A DNA stretch of 64,000 bases. Source: Nocardiopsis sp. FIRDI 009. GTDB taxonomy: Bacteria > Actinomycetota > Actinomycetes > Streptosporangiales > Streptosporangiaceae. This document shows positions 35,150-43,051 of this stretch, piece by piece. The notes below the pieces were generated by a model. It made no database searches. It saw only the letters and a list, made by a program, of their open reading frames with translations, and had not been told where the DNA came from. Position numbers and translations under genes: made by a program. Position 1 is the first letter of the stretch; every line of letters begins with the position of its first letter. The stretch lies in NCBI RefSeq assembly GCF_003386285.1, contig NZ_QPNC01000008.1, positions 1-64,000 of the forward strand, read 5' to 3'.

Positions 35150-35215
35150 CCACCATAAAGAACCATTGGCAACTCAGAGTAAATAGACACATACTCTATG
35201 CATCTATCGTGTGAA
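35150..35215 (-). promoter_or_regulatory. A+T-rich promoter region of the metallophosphoesterase gene
   Basis: This ~65-bp segment (for example GAGTAAATAGACACATACTC on the plus strand) is far richer in A+T than anything nearby. It begins 35 bp upstream of the phosphatase ATG. GTTGCCA and GTTCTTT on the minus strand are spaced 10 bp apart, vaguely like PhoP-box repeats, but too degenerate to assign. Confidence 0.45.
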
Positions 35216-35713
35216 ATCCTCCCCCAGCGCCCATCGGAGGTGCGCGGCCCACGCTGGTGTCGTGGACCGGTCGTCGTCGCGGTACGGGCGGGGGACACGA
35301 CAACGTCCTCGTCGGCGGACCGGTGACCGGTCCGCCGACGCCCGCCCGCCGCGGGTCCTCGGCTCATGCCGGTCGCCGCGCCGCACGCCGTGCGGCGCGG
35401 GCTCGCCCTCACCGATCTCGACCAGCTTCTTGGGGCTCATCAGGAAGACCCCCCACGTGGTGCTGCAGTGGTACATGAACTCCACCGGCTCCTTCCAGCC
35501 CTCGTGCCGGAACAGCACGATCGTGAAGCCGTCCTCCTGCGTGGGCTCGAAGCTGATCCGCGTCCCGATCCACTCCTCGGGACCGTCGACGACCTCCCAC
35601 AGCACCCGCTCGACGGGCTGGGCCTCCAGCACCCTCACGTCGGATCCGCCGGGTTCGAAGCGGAACCGGACCGCTCCCCCGACACCGGGGTCGCCGTCCG
35701 TCTCCTCCGTCCA
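35204..35713 (-). pseudogene. SRPBCC-domain protein, N-terminus lost
   Basis: The family match begins abruptly at AAWTEETDGDPGVGGAVRFR (from 35,713) and runs through VLEAQPVERVLWEVVDGPEEWIGT and EFMYHCSTTWGVFLMSPKKL, the middle and C-terminal parts of an AHSA1-like SRPBCC protein. The first ~30 residues of the fold are missing. Sequence beyond 35,714 belongs to another gene remnant. After EIGEGEPAPHG the frame continues into ~60 Arg-rich residues, so the natural stop also seems lost. A GTG at 35638 could still give a 144-residue truncated product. Confidence 0.7.
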
Positions 35714-35905
35714 CGCTGCCCGGCACCGACCGCCGCACCTGCATCGGGGAGGGCAACTCCCAGGTGCTCGACCACATCCTCATCTCCCCGTCCCTGGTCG
35801 ACAGCGGGTACGACCTCGACGCGGCGCACACCAACGCCGAGTTCGCCCCCTCCGCCCGCGCCAGCGGCCACGACCCCCTTGATGGTGCGACTGACCCTGC
35901 CGTGA
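35714..35905 (+). pseudogene. Endonuclease/exonuclease/phosphatase C-terminal remnant
   Basis: In one frame the sequence reads LPGTDRRTCIGEGNSQVLDH followed by ILISPSLVDSGYDLDAAHTN and AEFAPSARASGHDPL. This is the end of an endonuclease/exonuclease/phosphatase-fold nuclease (catalytic region normally SDHDPL). A frameshift at about 35,880 moves the final MVRLTLP and stop codon (35905) into another frame. The catalytic Asp of SDH is Gly. Everything upstream of 35,714 is SRPBCC sequence on the opposite strand, so the N-terminal ~80% of the gene is absent. Confidence 0.65.
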
Positions 35906-36141
35906 CCATCGACCGGGCCGTGGGTCGGGGTGTCCTCCCCGGCCGCGCACCCCCGGGGAGCGCGGAGGGGAGATCCGCTGACTCGGGCGGGTGTTCGCCC
36001 ATCGGGCCGCGGCCGAGGACGGGGCTCCCCGCGGTGCCGCGCTCCGTCGGGCATGGCCGAGCCGGTACGGACTCCCGGCCGGTCCGCCGACGCCGCCCCC
36101 TCCGCACCCGCGCCCCTCCACGGTGACCGCCCGGAGAGCGG

Positions 36142-36882
36142 TCACCCCCGAGGTGACACCGAACCCGGGTCAGGGGCCAGGGCCGCACTCACCCGGGCCA
36201 GCCGGGCGGGCGACAACGCGCGGTTCCCGGGGTTGCGCGGCGACCATCCGCCGTCGTTGATCCGCGAACCGTCCCCGCCCGTGGTCCACCGCACGGGACC
36301 CCACGGCTCCTGTTGTTCCAGGAGGGCGACCGCGAACCCGTCGGGATCCTCGACGCCGGTCCGGGGGCGCAGCGCCGCCGCCAGGCGTTCGACGGCACCG
36401 TCGGGCACGGCGGAGTCCCCAAGCGCCGGTAGCAGCAGGAGCAGACGACAGTCCGGGTCATCGGTGCTACCGCCGGCAAGCGCGCTGTCCGCGGCGGCGA
36501 CCAACTCCGACCAAGACAGTCCGGGGCCCATGAAGTGACCGTCGAGCCGGGCGACCAGTTCGGCCTGAGCCCACTCGGGACGGTGGACGAGGAAGTCGAT
36601 TCCGGGATCCTCGTCGATACGGTGGACGACATGCAGACGACCGGCGGCGAGTGGGACGGTGAAGACGGGCCAGGCCCCCTCCTCCCCCATCTGCTGCCGG
36701 AAGTCGTCCACGGCGTCGGGGTCCGCGCCGAACAACAGGTCCTCGGCCTCCTCCTCCCGCACGCTGGAGTAGAGGTGTTCCCACCAGAACAGGGGCTGGT
36801 CGAGAAGCTCGGGGCGGTGGGTCAGAGGGCCGCCGTCGTAGCCGGGGAGCCGCTCCGGGCGGGGGGTCGCGCTGTTCTCCAT
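36142..36882 (-). CDS. Hypothetical protein (246 aa)
   Basis: A soluble, acidic protein starting MENSATPRPERLPGYDGGPL (ATG 36882; further ATGs at 36891 and 36894 are possible). It contains hydrophobic-aromatic segments such as LFWWEHLYSSVREEEAEDL and GAWPVFTVPLAAGRLHVVHR and a C-terminal part with balanced composition. No signal peptide or membrane helix is present. Similar uncharacterised proteins (RLPGY...THRPELLDQP) are known to me from streptomycetes, but no function is known. It is downstream of the DUF4192 gene on the same strand with about 190 bp between. Confidence 0.7.
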   Translation of the reverse strand: MENSATPRPERLPGYDGGPLTHRPELLDQPLFWWEHLYSSVREEEAEDLLFGADPDAVDDFRQQMGEEGAWPVFTVPLAAGRLHVVHRIDEDPGIDFLVHRPEWAQAELVARLDGHFMGPGLSWSELVAAADSALAGGSTDDPDCRLLLLLPALGDSAVPDGAVERLAAALRPRTGVEDPDGFAVALLEQQEPWGPVRWTTGGDGSRINDGGWSPRNPGNRALSPARLARVSAALAPDPGSVSPRG

Positions 36883-37075
36883 ACGGCCCATCATGCCGTT
36901 CACCGGTGACACCGCCGGAGTCGGCGCGGTACGGGACCCGACGTCCCTGACGCCCGGAACGGCCCGGCGACGTCGAACCCCCGTCCAAGCGAGGGCCCCG
37001 GCCCACCAGCACGGTGGTCCCGGTCCGGGGGCTCTCCCCCGCCCACACCAGGCGGGTCGCGACAGCCGGGCGCGA

Positions 37076-38266
37076 TCAGTCGCCCTCACCCCAGTCCTCC
37101 TTCCCCTCCGTCCACCGGGGGGCGGCCTGCCGCCACCGGCGCACCGGCAGCCCCCAGGCCAGGGCCCGGCTCATGAGCAGCGCCATCGAGTACCCGGGGT
37201 CAGCGTCCAGGGCGACGTCCAGGGCCGCCGACGCCAGCGCCCGGTCGTCGCGCTGCCAGGCCGCCACCGCCAGCAGCGAGGCCGGAGCCGCCCGCAGGTG
37301 TTCGGGAACGTGCCGAGCGACCCGGCTCCAGAGCCGCTGGTGCGCCTGCGCGCTCGCGGCGGTGATCCTGGCCCACACCTCGTCCCGCACACGCGTGTGC
37401 GTCAGGTACACGCCCAACGCGGCCACCTCCCCCGGATCGGTGACCCCCTCCGACCGGTACTCCGCGCGGACGGCGGCGCGGACCGCGGGCAGCCCCAGAT
37501 CGACGAGGCCGTCACAGTCGCGGCCGTCACGCCCCCGGACGCGCGCGGCCACCTCCGCCGCCGCCTCGGCCACCGCGGCGCCGACCGGGCCGGAGACCGG
37601 TTCGAGGAGGGAGCGCACCCGCGCGGCGTCGGGCACGGCCGTGTGGAACGGGGCCAGGGGCGTGATCCCGCGCAGGACGGCGTCGGCGGGGGCGGTGGAG
37701 CGGTCCACATCGACCACCGTGCCCTCGGGCGGGCAGCAGGAGGTGTCGGAGCAGGTGTAGGACCAGTAGCGGCCGTCGGTGACCCGGAGTGCGTCCAGGA
37801 CGGTCATCCCGCGCCCTCGGGCCGCCGCCAGCAGACCGTCGACGTGTGGGGTGACCAGCTCGGGCGGGCCGAACGCCACGACCAGCAACGTGTCGCAGCC
37901 CTCCGCGGCGGCGCGGTCGACGGCCGGGGGCGCGCTCCGCGAGCCGGGCGGGATCCCGTCACCGTCCAGGTCCGCGCACAGAACCGCGTGCACGCGTCCG
38001 TTCCGCAGCGCCAGGACCGCGATCCCGGGGTCGGGCGGCCCGCCCGCGAGGTAGGGCAGGACGGCGATCACGTCGGTCGGGGTGGTGAGCCGGAGCGCGT
38101 CCGGGGGCCGACCCGGCGGGCCGGTCGCCGTGTCCCCGGCGGGCCGGGGTGGGGGAACGGGGGCGGACTCACCGCCGGGAGGGGAGGGGGCGGAGCCGCG
38201 TCCGGCACCGCCGCGGTGGTCGGGGTCGAAGGGATCTACCGGGTGTCCGTGGTGGTCGGAGTGCAT
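37076..38266 (-). CDS. DUF4192 domain-containing protein
   Basis: A 396-residue protein. A Pro/Gly-rich disordered N-terminus (~1-58) precedes the DUF4192 domain (~60-385), which begins LRLTTPTDVIAVLPYLAG. The family hallmark DGRYWSYTCSDTSCCPPEGTVVD is at ~166-188, with three Cys that could bind metal. WQRDDRALASAALDVALDADPGYSMA (~340) is a tetratricopeptide-like helical pair. DUF4192 is widespread in actinomycetes with no established function. The ATG is at 38266. It is preceded by the diguanylate cyclase gene, same strand, about 100 bp away. Confidence 0.85.
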   Translation of the reverse strand: MHSDHHGHPVDPFDPDHRGGAGRGSAPSPPGGESAPVPPPRPAGDTATGPPGRPPDALRLTTPTDVIAVLPYLAGGPPDPGIAVLALRNGRVHAVLCADLDGDGIPPGSRSAPPAVDRAAAEGCDTLLVVAFGPPELVTPHVDGLLAAARGRGMTVLDALRVTDGRYWSYTCSDTSCCPPEGTVVDVDRSTAPADAVLRGITPLAPFHTAVPDAARVRSLLEPVSGPVGAAVAEAAAEVAARVRGRDGRDCDGLVDLGLPAVRAAVRAEYRSEGVTDPGEVAALGVYLTHTRVRDEVWARITAASAQAHQRLWSRVARHVPEHLRAAPASLLAVAAWQRDDRALASAALDVALDADPGYSMALLMSRALAWGLPVRRWRQAAPRWTEGKEDWGEGD

Positions 38267-38363
38267 GTTTCCACGGTGCGTGAGCGGAGGGTGACGCGCA
38301 ATGGGGATCCGTGGGCTGTGGACAACCCGCCCGGGAAGAACCGGCGGCCCCTCCCGGGTCCGG

Positions 38364-39725
38364 TCAGTCGACCTCGCCCACGGGACCGCCCCGGCCCGGC
38401 AGACCGCCCTCCCTGGGCCCGGGTATCGTGCCCGGCATCCCCGGGCGGCCGGCGGGCAGGCACACCCGGTTGCGCCCGGTCTCCTTGGCCCGGTACAGCG
38501 CCAGGTCCGCCGCGGTCAGCAGCTCCACGAGGTCGTTGCCGTGCTCACCGATGACCGCCGCCCCGATCGAGACCGTGATGGTCACCGGCACGTCGTCCAC
38601 CGAGATCTCCATGCACCCGACCTGGGCGCGCAACCGCTCCGCCGCCTGCCACGCCTCCGAGGTGTCGGACCCGGGCAGCAGCACCACGAACTCCTCGCCG
38701 CCGAAGCGGCCGAGCAGGTCGGACTGGCGCAACTGCTGCGCGATGGTCGTGGCCACCCCGAGCAGCACCTGGTCGCCGAACAGGTGCCCGTGGTTGTCGT
38801 TGACCCGCTTGAAGTGGTCGATGTCGATGATCAGCACGGCCGCGTACCCCCGCTGCGCGCGCGCCCGGGCGATCTCCACCGACGCCTCCTGCTCCCACGT
38901 CGGCGCGTTCAGCAGCCCGGTCTTGGGGTCGGTGCGCGCCGCCATCTGCAACTGCTGGAACAGCAGGCTGCGTTGCAGGAGCAGCACCGGCGGAACCGCG
39001 ATGGCCAGCAGGAACAGGGTGAGCTGGGCGAGGATCGCCACGGTCACGCCGACACATAATTCGACGGCGTCGACCGTGCACGCCTCCCGGTCCCACATGG
39101 GCCGCAGCGTCGTACCCGGCCCCATGCTGATCCGCGCGGCCAGGGCGACCAGGAACGTGTTCAGCACGGTGAACGCGGCACAGCACAGCACCGCGACCAG
39201 CACCCCCGCGCCCGTGGCCAGCCTCTCGTGCGCGTCCGGCACACCGCCCATCGCCTCCCACAGCCCGTCGGCGGCCACCAGATGCCACATCACCGACGCC
39301 AGGAAGCCCGACAGTCCGATGGCCGTGGCGTTGAAGACCCTCCGGTGCACCAGGGCCCGCCTGGCACGCAGTTGCAGCAGCAGGAACACCGGGATGGGGA
39401 CGATGAGGGAGTACACGGGCGGCAGGAGCAGCACGACCGGGAACCACCACGCGCCCAGCAGGTCGCGCGCGAACCCCGCGGGCACCCCCAGACGGCGGAT
39501 CGCCTCCACACAGATGCCCGCGCACATGGTCAGCGCCAGGAGGGTCACCACGTCCGCCAGGATCACGGTCGTCAGTGCCGCCGCCGCCCCGAACAGGAAC
39601 AGCGCCGCGAACAGGAGCAGCCCCATGTAGACGATCAGGCCCCGGGGTTGCTGGAGGATCGGCCAGCGCGGCCGTTCCCCGGCGGCCGCGCCCTCCGCCG
39701 CCAACGGCTTCTCCGAGATACTCAC
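38364..39725 (-). CDS. Membrane diguanylate cyclase (GGDEF)
   Basis: The 453-residue protein has about eight hydrophobic helices in the N-terminal 260 residues and a GGDEF domain (~280-430), which makes cyclic di-GMP from GTP. The active-site motif is GGEEF (~343), an active variant of GGDEF. RQSD lies exactly five residues before it, matching the RxxD inhibitory I-site, so product inhibition is likely. FKRVNDNHGHLFGDQVL is the conserved upstream strand. No EAL domain is present. The GTG start (39725) has GGAGGGAGG upstream. In actinomycetes c-di-GMP controls development through BldD; a link here is inferred. Confidence 0.9.
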   Translation of the reverse strand: MSISEKPLAAEGAAAGERPRWPILQQPRGLIVYMGLLLFAALFLFGAAAALTTVILADVVTLLALTMCAGICVEAIRRLGVPAGFARDLLGAWWFPVVLLLPPVYSLIVPIPVFLLLQLRARRALVHRRVFNATAIGLSGFLASVMWHLVAADGLWEAMGGVPDAHERLATGAGVLVAVLCCAAFTVLNTFLVALAARISMGPGTTLRPMWDREACTVDAVELCVGVTVAILAQLTLFLLAIAVPPVLLLQRSLLFQQLQMAARTDPKTGLLNAPTWEQEASVEIARARAQRGYAAVLIIDIDHFKRVNDNHGHLFGDQVLLGVATTIAQQLRQSDLLGRFGGEEFVVLLPGSDTSEAWQAAERLRAQVGCMEISVDDVPVTITVSIGAAVIGEHGNDLVELLTAADLALYRAKETGRNRVCLPAGRPGMPGTIPGPREGGLPGRGGPVGEVD

Positions 39726-39935
39726 GGCTCCATCCTCCCTCCCTGTGTCACGCTCCGCAGTCCAACCCCTACACGTGCTACTGATAGGCGAACCACCTCC
39801 TTCGGTTCTCCCTTCGACGACCCGATTTCGCGCTGAGTTCCGCGCCGCCGCCGCGCGGCGACCGGCACGGCCGCCGCGGCGCGGGCGAGTACGTCAGCAC
39901 GGCCCGACGCTCCACCCCCACCACTTTACATTACG

Positions 39936-39967
39936 TTGGGTAATAGCTTAATTGCTGATTGTATGAT
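39936..39967 (+). promoter_or_regulatory. Candidate promoter of the mini-transcript
   Basis: The A+T-rich stretch 39,925-39,967 contains TATGAT (39962-39967) as a possible -10 element. TTGGGT (39936-39941) is a -35 candidate, but its spacing of 20 bp is long. It lies in the middle of an otherwise G+C-rich 578-bp intergenic region and points toward the mini-ORF. Confidence 0.4.
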
Positions 39968-40193
39968 CGGCGCAGGCAGCGACTAGATTGGCTCGGGACG
40001 CCCGGAGCCCGCGGGGCGGGGGTGGAACCGGGCTCCGAGACGTTCTACCGTAGGATCCGGCTTCGATGGCCGTTTTCGGACCCGAGGTGCCGACCGACCC
40101 AGCGTCCCGCCCCTTGGGGACCGGCACCGCCCGATCGGAGGAGGACACATGTACAACAGCGTGCACTGGACCTGAGACCCGACACGGCAAGAC
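39968..40193 (+). ncRNA. Candidate small structured transcript carrying an 8-codon ORF
   Basis: Between a promoter-like segment and a strong terminator lies a ~225-bp region with conserved-looking structure. CGGAGCCCG (40003-40011) pairs with CGGGCTCCG (40029-40037), and GGTGCCG/CGGCACC form another possible stem near 40,085-40,130. No protein gene over 60 codons fits. Near the 3' end is GGAGGAGG followed by an eight-codon ORF. The transcript would end facing the 3' end of the dynamin-like gene. No known RNA family (6S, SRP, RNase P, tmRNA) was recognised. Confidence 0.4.
40149..40175 (+). CDS. Eight-codon mini-ORF MYNSVHWT
   Basis: ATG-TAC-AAC-AGC-GTG-CAC-TGG-ACC-TGA encodes MYNSVHWT. The ribosome binding site GGAGGAGG ending about 6 nt before the ATG is one of the best in the window. 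The stop is followed 18 nt later by a 17-bp-stem terminator. There is no downstream gene on this strand, so a classical attenuator leader is unlikely. It could be a translated regulatory or signal peptide, or a stalled-ribosome device inside a small RNA. Confidence 0.35.
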   Translation: MYNSVHWT

Positions 40194-40232
40194 CCGGGGG
40201 CGGGTGGCACGCGACGTGCCACCCGCCCCCGG
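40194..40232 (+). terminator. 17-bp-stem terminator
   Basis: CCGGGGGCGGGTGGCAC (40194-40210) pairs perfectly with GTGCCACCCGCCCCCGG (40216-40232) around GCGAC. It follows the mini-ORF and also lies about 70 bp beyond the stop of the convergent dynamin-like gene, so it may act in both directions. Confidence 0.75.
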
Positions 40233-40303
40233 AGCGTTCCGGCGGTCCCCGACGACCGCCCGCCATCGATGTCCGCGCCCGACGGCGCGGGGTTCTCAGC
40301 GCC

Positions 40304-43051
40304 TCACGACGACGCCCTGGCCACCTCGTGGGCGGCCCGGAACGCCCGGTACCGCGCCAACTCGGCCTCCATCGGTTCGACCACCCTGCGGCGCGCGATC
40401 TCGGCGACCCGCTCCCCCGCGGTCCGCTCCACCTCCTCGCGACGCTGGACGGCCGCGACCTCGACCAGGTTGCCGCAGCCCACCCCCGTCAACCAGCCGA
40501 CCAGCAGGGACGCCGCCACCAGGGCGGCCGAGTAGCCGACGAACACCGGCTCGTCGAACATCGCCAACCCGGTGAGGCCGCCCGCGATCCAACTCGACAG
40601 CGCCACGACCGCCCACACCAGGCCGAGCCCGGCGACGGTCAACAGGGCGTACTGCGCCGCCCGGGCCATCCGCCACCAGGGCTGGTTCCGGTCCGGGTCG
40701 CCGACCGCGCCCGAGACCGCCTCCCCCAGCTCCGCCGGAAGCCCGGCGGCCCCGCTGAGCGCGGCCGCGCGCATCCGGCGCCGCCACAACGAGGGCATCC
40801 CCTCCGAGACACCGTCGGCCGCCTCCCCCAGAACCGTCTCCAGCTCGGCGGAGTGCGCGTCGACCGGACCGCCCACACCCGTGTCGCCGTCCTGGCGCAG
40901 GAAGTCGAGCTGGACCGCCGCCAGCGGGTCCTTACGCAGCTTCGCCGCCATCCGAGCGACCGGCCAACCGACCTCGCGCCTGCCGCGCCTGACGTCGTTG
41001 GTCTCGGTCACGTCGGCCACGGCCCTGACCCCGGCGGCCCCGGCGAGCCCGCTCCGGACCCGTTCGGCCACCGGTTCGGGCACCGCCTCGGGGATCTCCC
41101 CCTCACCGTGGAACTCGTCGAAGTCCACCACCACCTGGTCCAGGTCGGCGACCAGCCGGTCCACCAGCGCCCGACGTTCGCGCACCGTCTCACCGAGGAA
41201 CTCGCGCAGGTCGCGGATGCCCTTCCCGGTGACGGTCGAGGTGGTGATCACCCGGGGATGCACGCCCGACTCCGTCTCCATCAGACGCCGCAGGTCGGTC
41301 AGCAGCTCCTCCAGCTCGTCCGGCTCGACCCGGTCGACCTGGTTGAGGACCGCCACCGTGACGGCTCCGTGCCCGGCCATCCGGGCCAGGTAACGGTGGT
41401 GGACGGCCGCGTCGGCGTACTTCTGCGGGTCCAGGACCCATACGAGCAGGTCCACCGACCCGATGAGCCGGTCGGCCTCGGCGGTGTGCATGCTGCGCAC
41501 GGAGTCGTGGTCGGGCAGGTCGAGCAGGACCAGACCGGTCAACTCGGAGTTGCCCGCGTCCAGGACGCCGGTACGCGAGTGGCGGTAACGGGTGGGCACA
41601 CCCAGCCAGCTCAGGAGCGCGTCGGCGCCCTCGTGCCCCCACACGCAGGCGTGGGCCTTGGACGTGGTGGGGCGGGTGACCCCGGTCTGCGACAACTCCA
41701 GGCCGCACAAGGCGTTGAACAGCGACGACTTACCGCTTCCGGTACCGCCCGCCAGGGCCACGACGGTGTGCTCCCCGGACAGCCGCAGGCGCGCACCCGC
41801 GTGGTCGAGCAGCTGCGCGGAACGGGCCACGACCTCCTCCGGCAGGTCCTCCTGGCCGAGTTCGACCATGGTGGACAGCGCGTCCAGACGCTCGACGAGC
41901 TCGGCCCGGGTGACCGTCCTGGCGGACCGCCAGTGGTCGTGCGTGGTCGGACGGTACTCGTCGTCCTCACCCTCGCCCGCCGGGTCCGGCCCGGCGACCC
42001 TGTCGGACTCGACCGCCCGATCCGGATCAGCCCCCCGGTCGGACTCGGCCGCCCCGTCCGTCTCGGCGGCACCGACGCCCCCCACGGCCCGGAAGGCGCC
42101 GGAGACCGCGGACGGCCCGGGGACACGGCGGGGCAGGGGCCCGCCGTCCTCCTGCTCGGCCTCAGGCCGCGCACCCGTCCGGGCGGGCGGCCCCGAGCCC
42201 GGGTCAGGGGCGGCGTCCGGCTGACCGGTCCCCGGCCCGACCGGGGTGTCCCGGCCCTCCTCCCGCCGACCGGCGCCCCGCCGCTCCACGGACACCTCAG
42301 CCACCTCAGCGGCCTCAGGCGCCTCGGTCGAGGACACACCAAAGGAACCCCCCTCGGCGGTCGCGTGGTCCGCCTCGGCCGCGTCACCGTCCTGACCCGG
42401 GGCGGGAACCCACTCCGGGGGCCTGCCGGACACCACGGGAAAGGCCCCGGTGGTGCGACCGGCGATCTGGGCGTCCTCGGCCGCCTCGGCGAGGCTGCCC
42501 ACCCACCCGGCGAGACCGTCCGGATCGTCCCCCGCGTCCGGACCAGCGCCGACATCGCGCGCCTCACGGCCGTCCCCGGCCCCCCGCGCACCGCGACGAC
42601 CCCGCTCACCCCTGGTGCCGCGCACGCCGCGCCCCCCGCGGCCGCTCCGGGCGTGACCGGAGTCCGAGACCTCGCCCGCGTCGGAGCCGCCGCCACCACC
42701 GCCGACGGGCGCCCCGCCGTTCCGGTCCGGGGACACACGGGCGTGCCGCCCCGGACTCCGACGGGGAGCGGTCGACTCCCCGGCCGGTGCGGCGTCCGGG
42801 TATCCCGAGATCCCGTCGTGCGCCGTCTCCGCCGGAGCCTCGCCGGACCCGGACCCGGACCCGCGTCCGGGATGTTCGGGAACCGGAACCGTGTAGCCCC
42901 GCCAGGGGCCGCTCTCGGCCGACCCCGACGCGCCGCGCGGCACGCGGTCGTCACTCACCGCTTCGGACCTGCCCGTCGATTGGACCTCGTCCCCGGATTC
43001 GGAGGCGCCGGTCTCCCCGGACGCCCACGCGGGGTTCCACTGAGTCGTCAT
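40304..43051 (-). CDS. Dynamin-like membrane GTPase with long disordered N-terminus
   Basis: The 915-residue protein has three parts. Residues 1-~385 are low-complexity, rich in Gly, Asp, Glu and Arg, and probably disordered. The GTPase domain (~385-680) shows ALAGGTGSGKSSLFNAL (P-loop, ~434), VTRPTT (G2-like), LVLLDLPDHDS (G3, ~505) and LNQVDRV (G4, N-x-x-D type). The C-terminus has two hydrophobic helices pairs (~800-860: LLTVAGLGLVWAVVALSSWI, VGYSAALVAASLLVGWL). It overlaps the upstream dynamin-family gene by 4 bp (ATGA). The pair resembles the streptomycete DynA/DynB system that stabilises FtsZ rings at sporulation septa; assignment of which is DynA or DynB is not possible here. Confidence 0.75.
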   Translation of the reverse strand: MTTQWNPAWASGETGASESGDEVQSTGRSEAVSDDRVPRGASGSAESGPWRGYTVPVPEHPGRGSGSGSGEAPAETAHDGISGYPDAAPAGESTAPRRSPGRHARVSPDRNGGAPVGGGGGGSDAGEVSDSGHARSGRGGRGVRGTRGERGRRGARGAGDGREARDVGAGPDAGDDPDGLAGWVGSLAEAAEDAQIAGRTTGAFPVVSGRPPEWVPAPGQDGDAAEADHATAEGGSFGVSSTEAPEAAEVAEVSVERRGAGRREEGRDTPVGPGTGQPDAAPDPGSGPPARTGARPEAEQEDGGPLPRRVPGPSAVSGAFRAVGGVGAAETDGAAESDRGADPDRAVESDRVAGPDPAGEGEDDEYRPTTHDHWRSARTVTRAELVERLDALSTMVELGQEDLPEEVVARSAQLLDHAGARLRLSGEHTVVALAGGTGSGKSSLFNALCGLELSQTGVTRPTTSKAHACVWGHEGADALLSWLGVPTRYRHSRTGVLDAGNSELTGLVLLDLPDHDSVRSMHTAEADRLIGSVDLLVWVLDPQKYADAAVHHRYLARMAGHGAVTVAVLNQVDRVEPDELEELLTDLRRLMETESGVHPRVITTSTVTGKGIRDLREFLGETVRERRALVDRLVADLDQVVVDFDEFHGEGEIPEAVPEPVAERVRSGLAGAAGVRAVADVTETNDVRRGRREVGWPVARMAAKLRKDPLAAVQLDFLRQDGDTGVGGPVDAHSAELETVLGEAADGVSEGMPSLWRRRMRAAALSGAAGLPAELGEAVSGAVGDPDRNQPWWRMARAAQYALLTVAGLGLVWAVVALSSWIAGGLTGLAMFDEPVFVGYSAALVAASLLVGWLTGVGCGNLVEVAAVQRREEVERTAGERVAEIARRRVVEPMEAELARYRAFRAAHEVARASS

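Noticed and set aside
35116..35215. PhoP box before the secreted phosphatase
   Set aside because: The GTTNNNN-like repeats are spaced 10 rather than 11 bp apart and match the consensus poorly.
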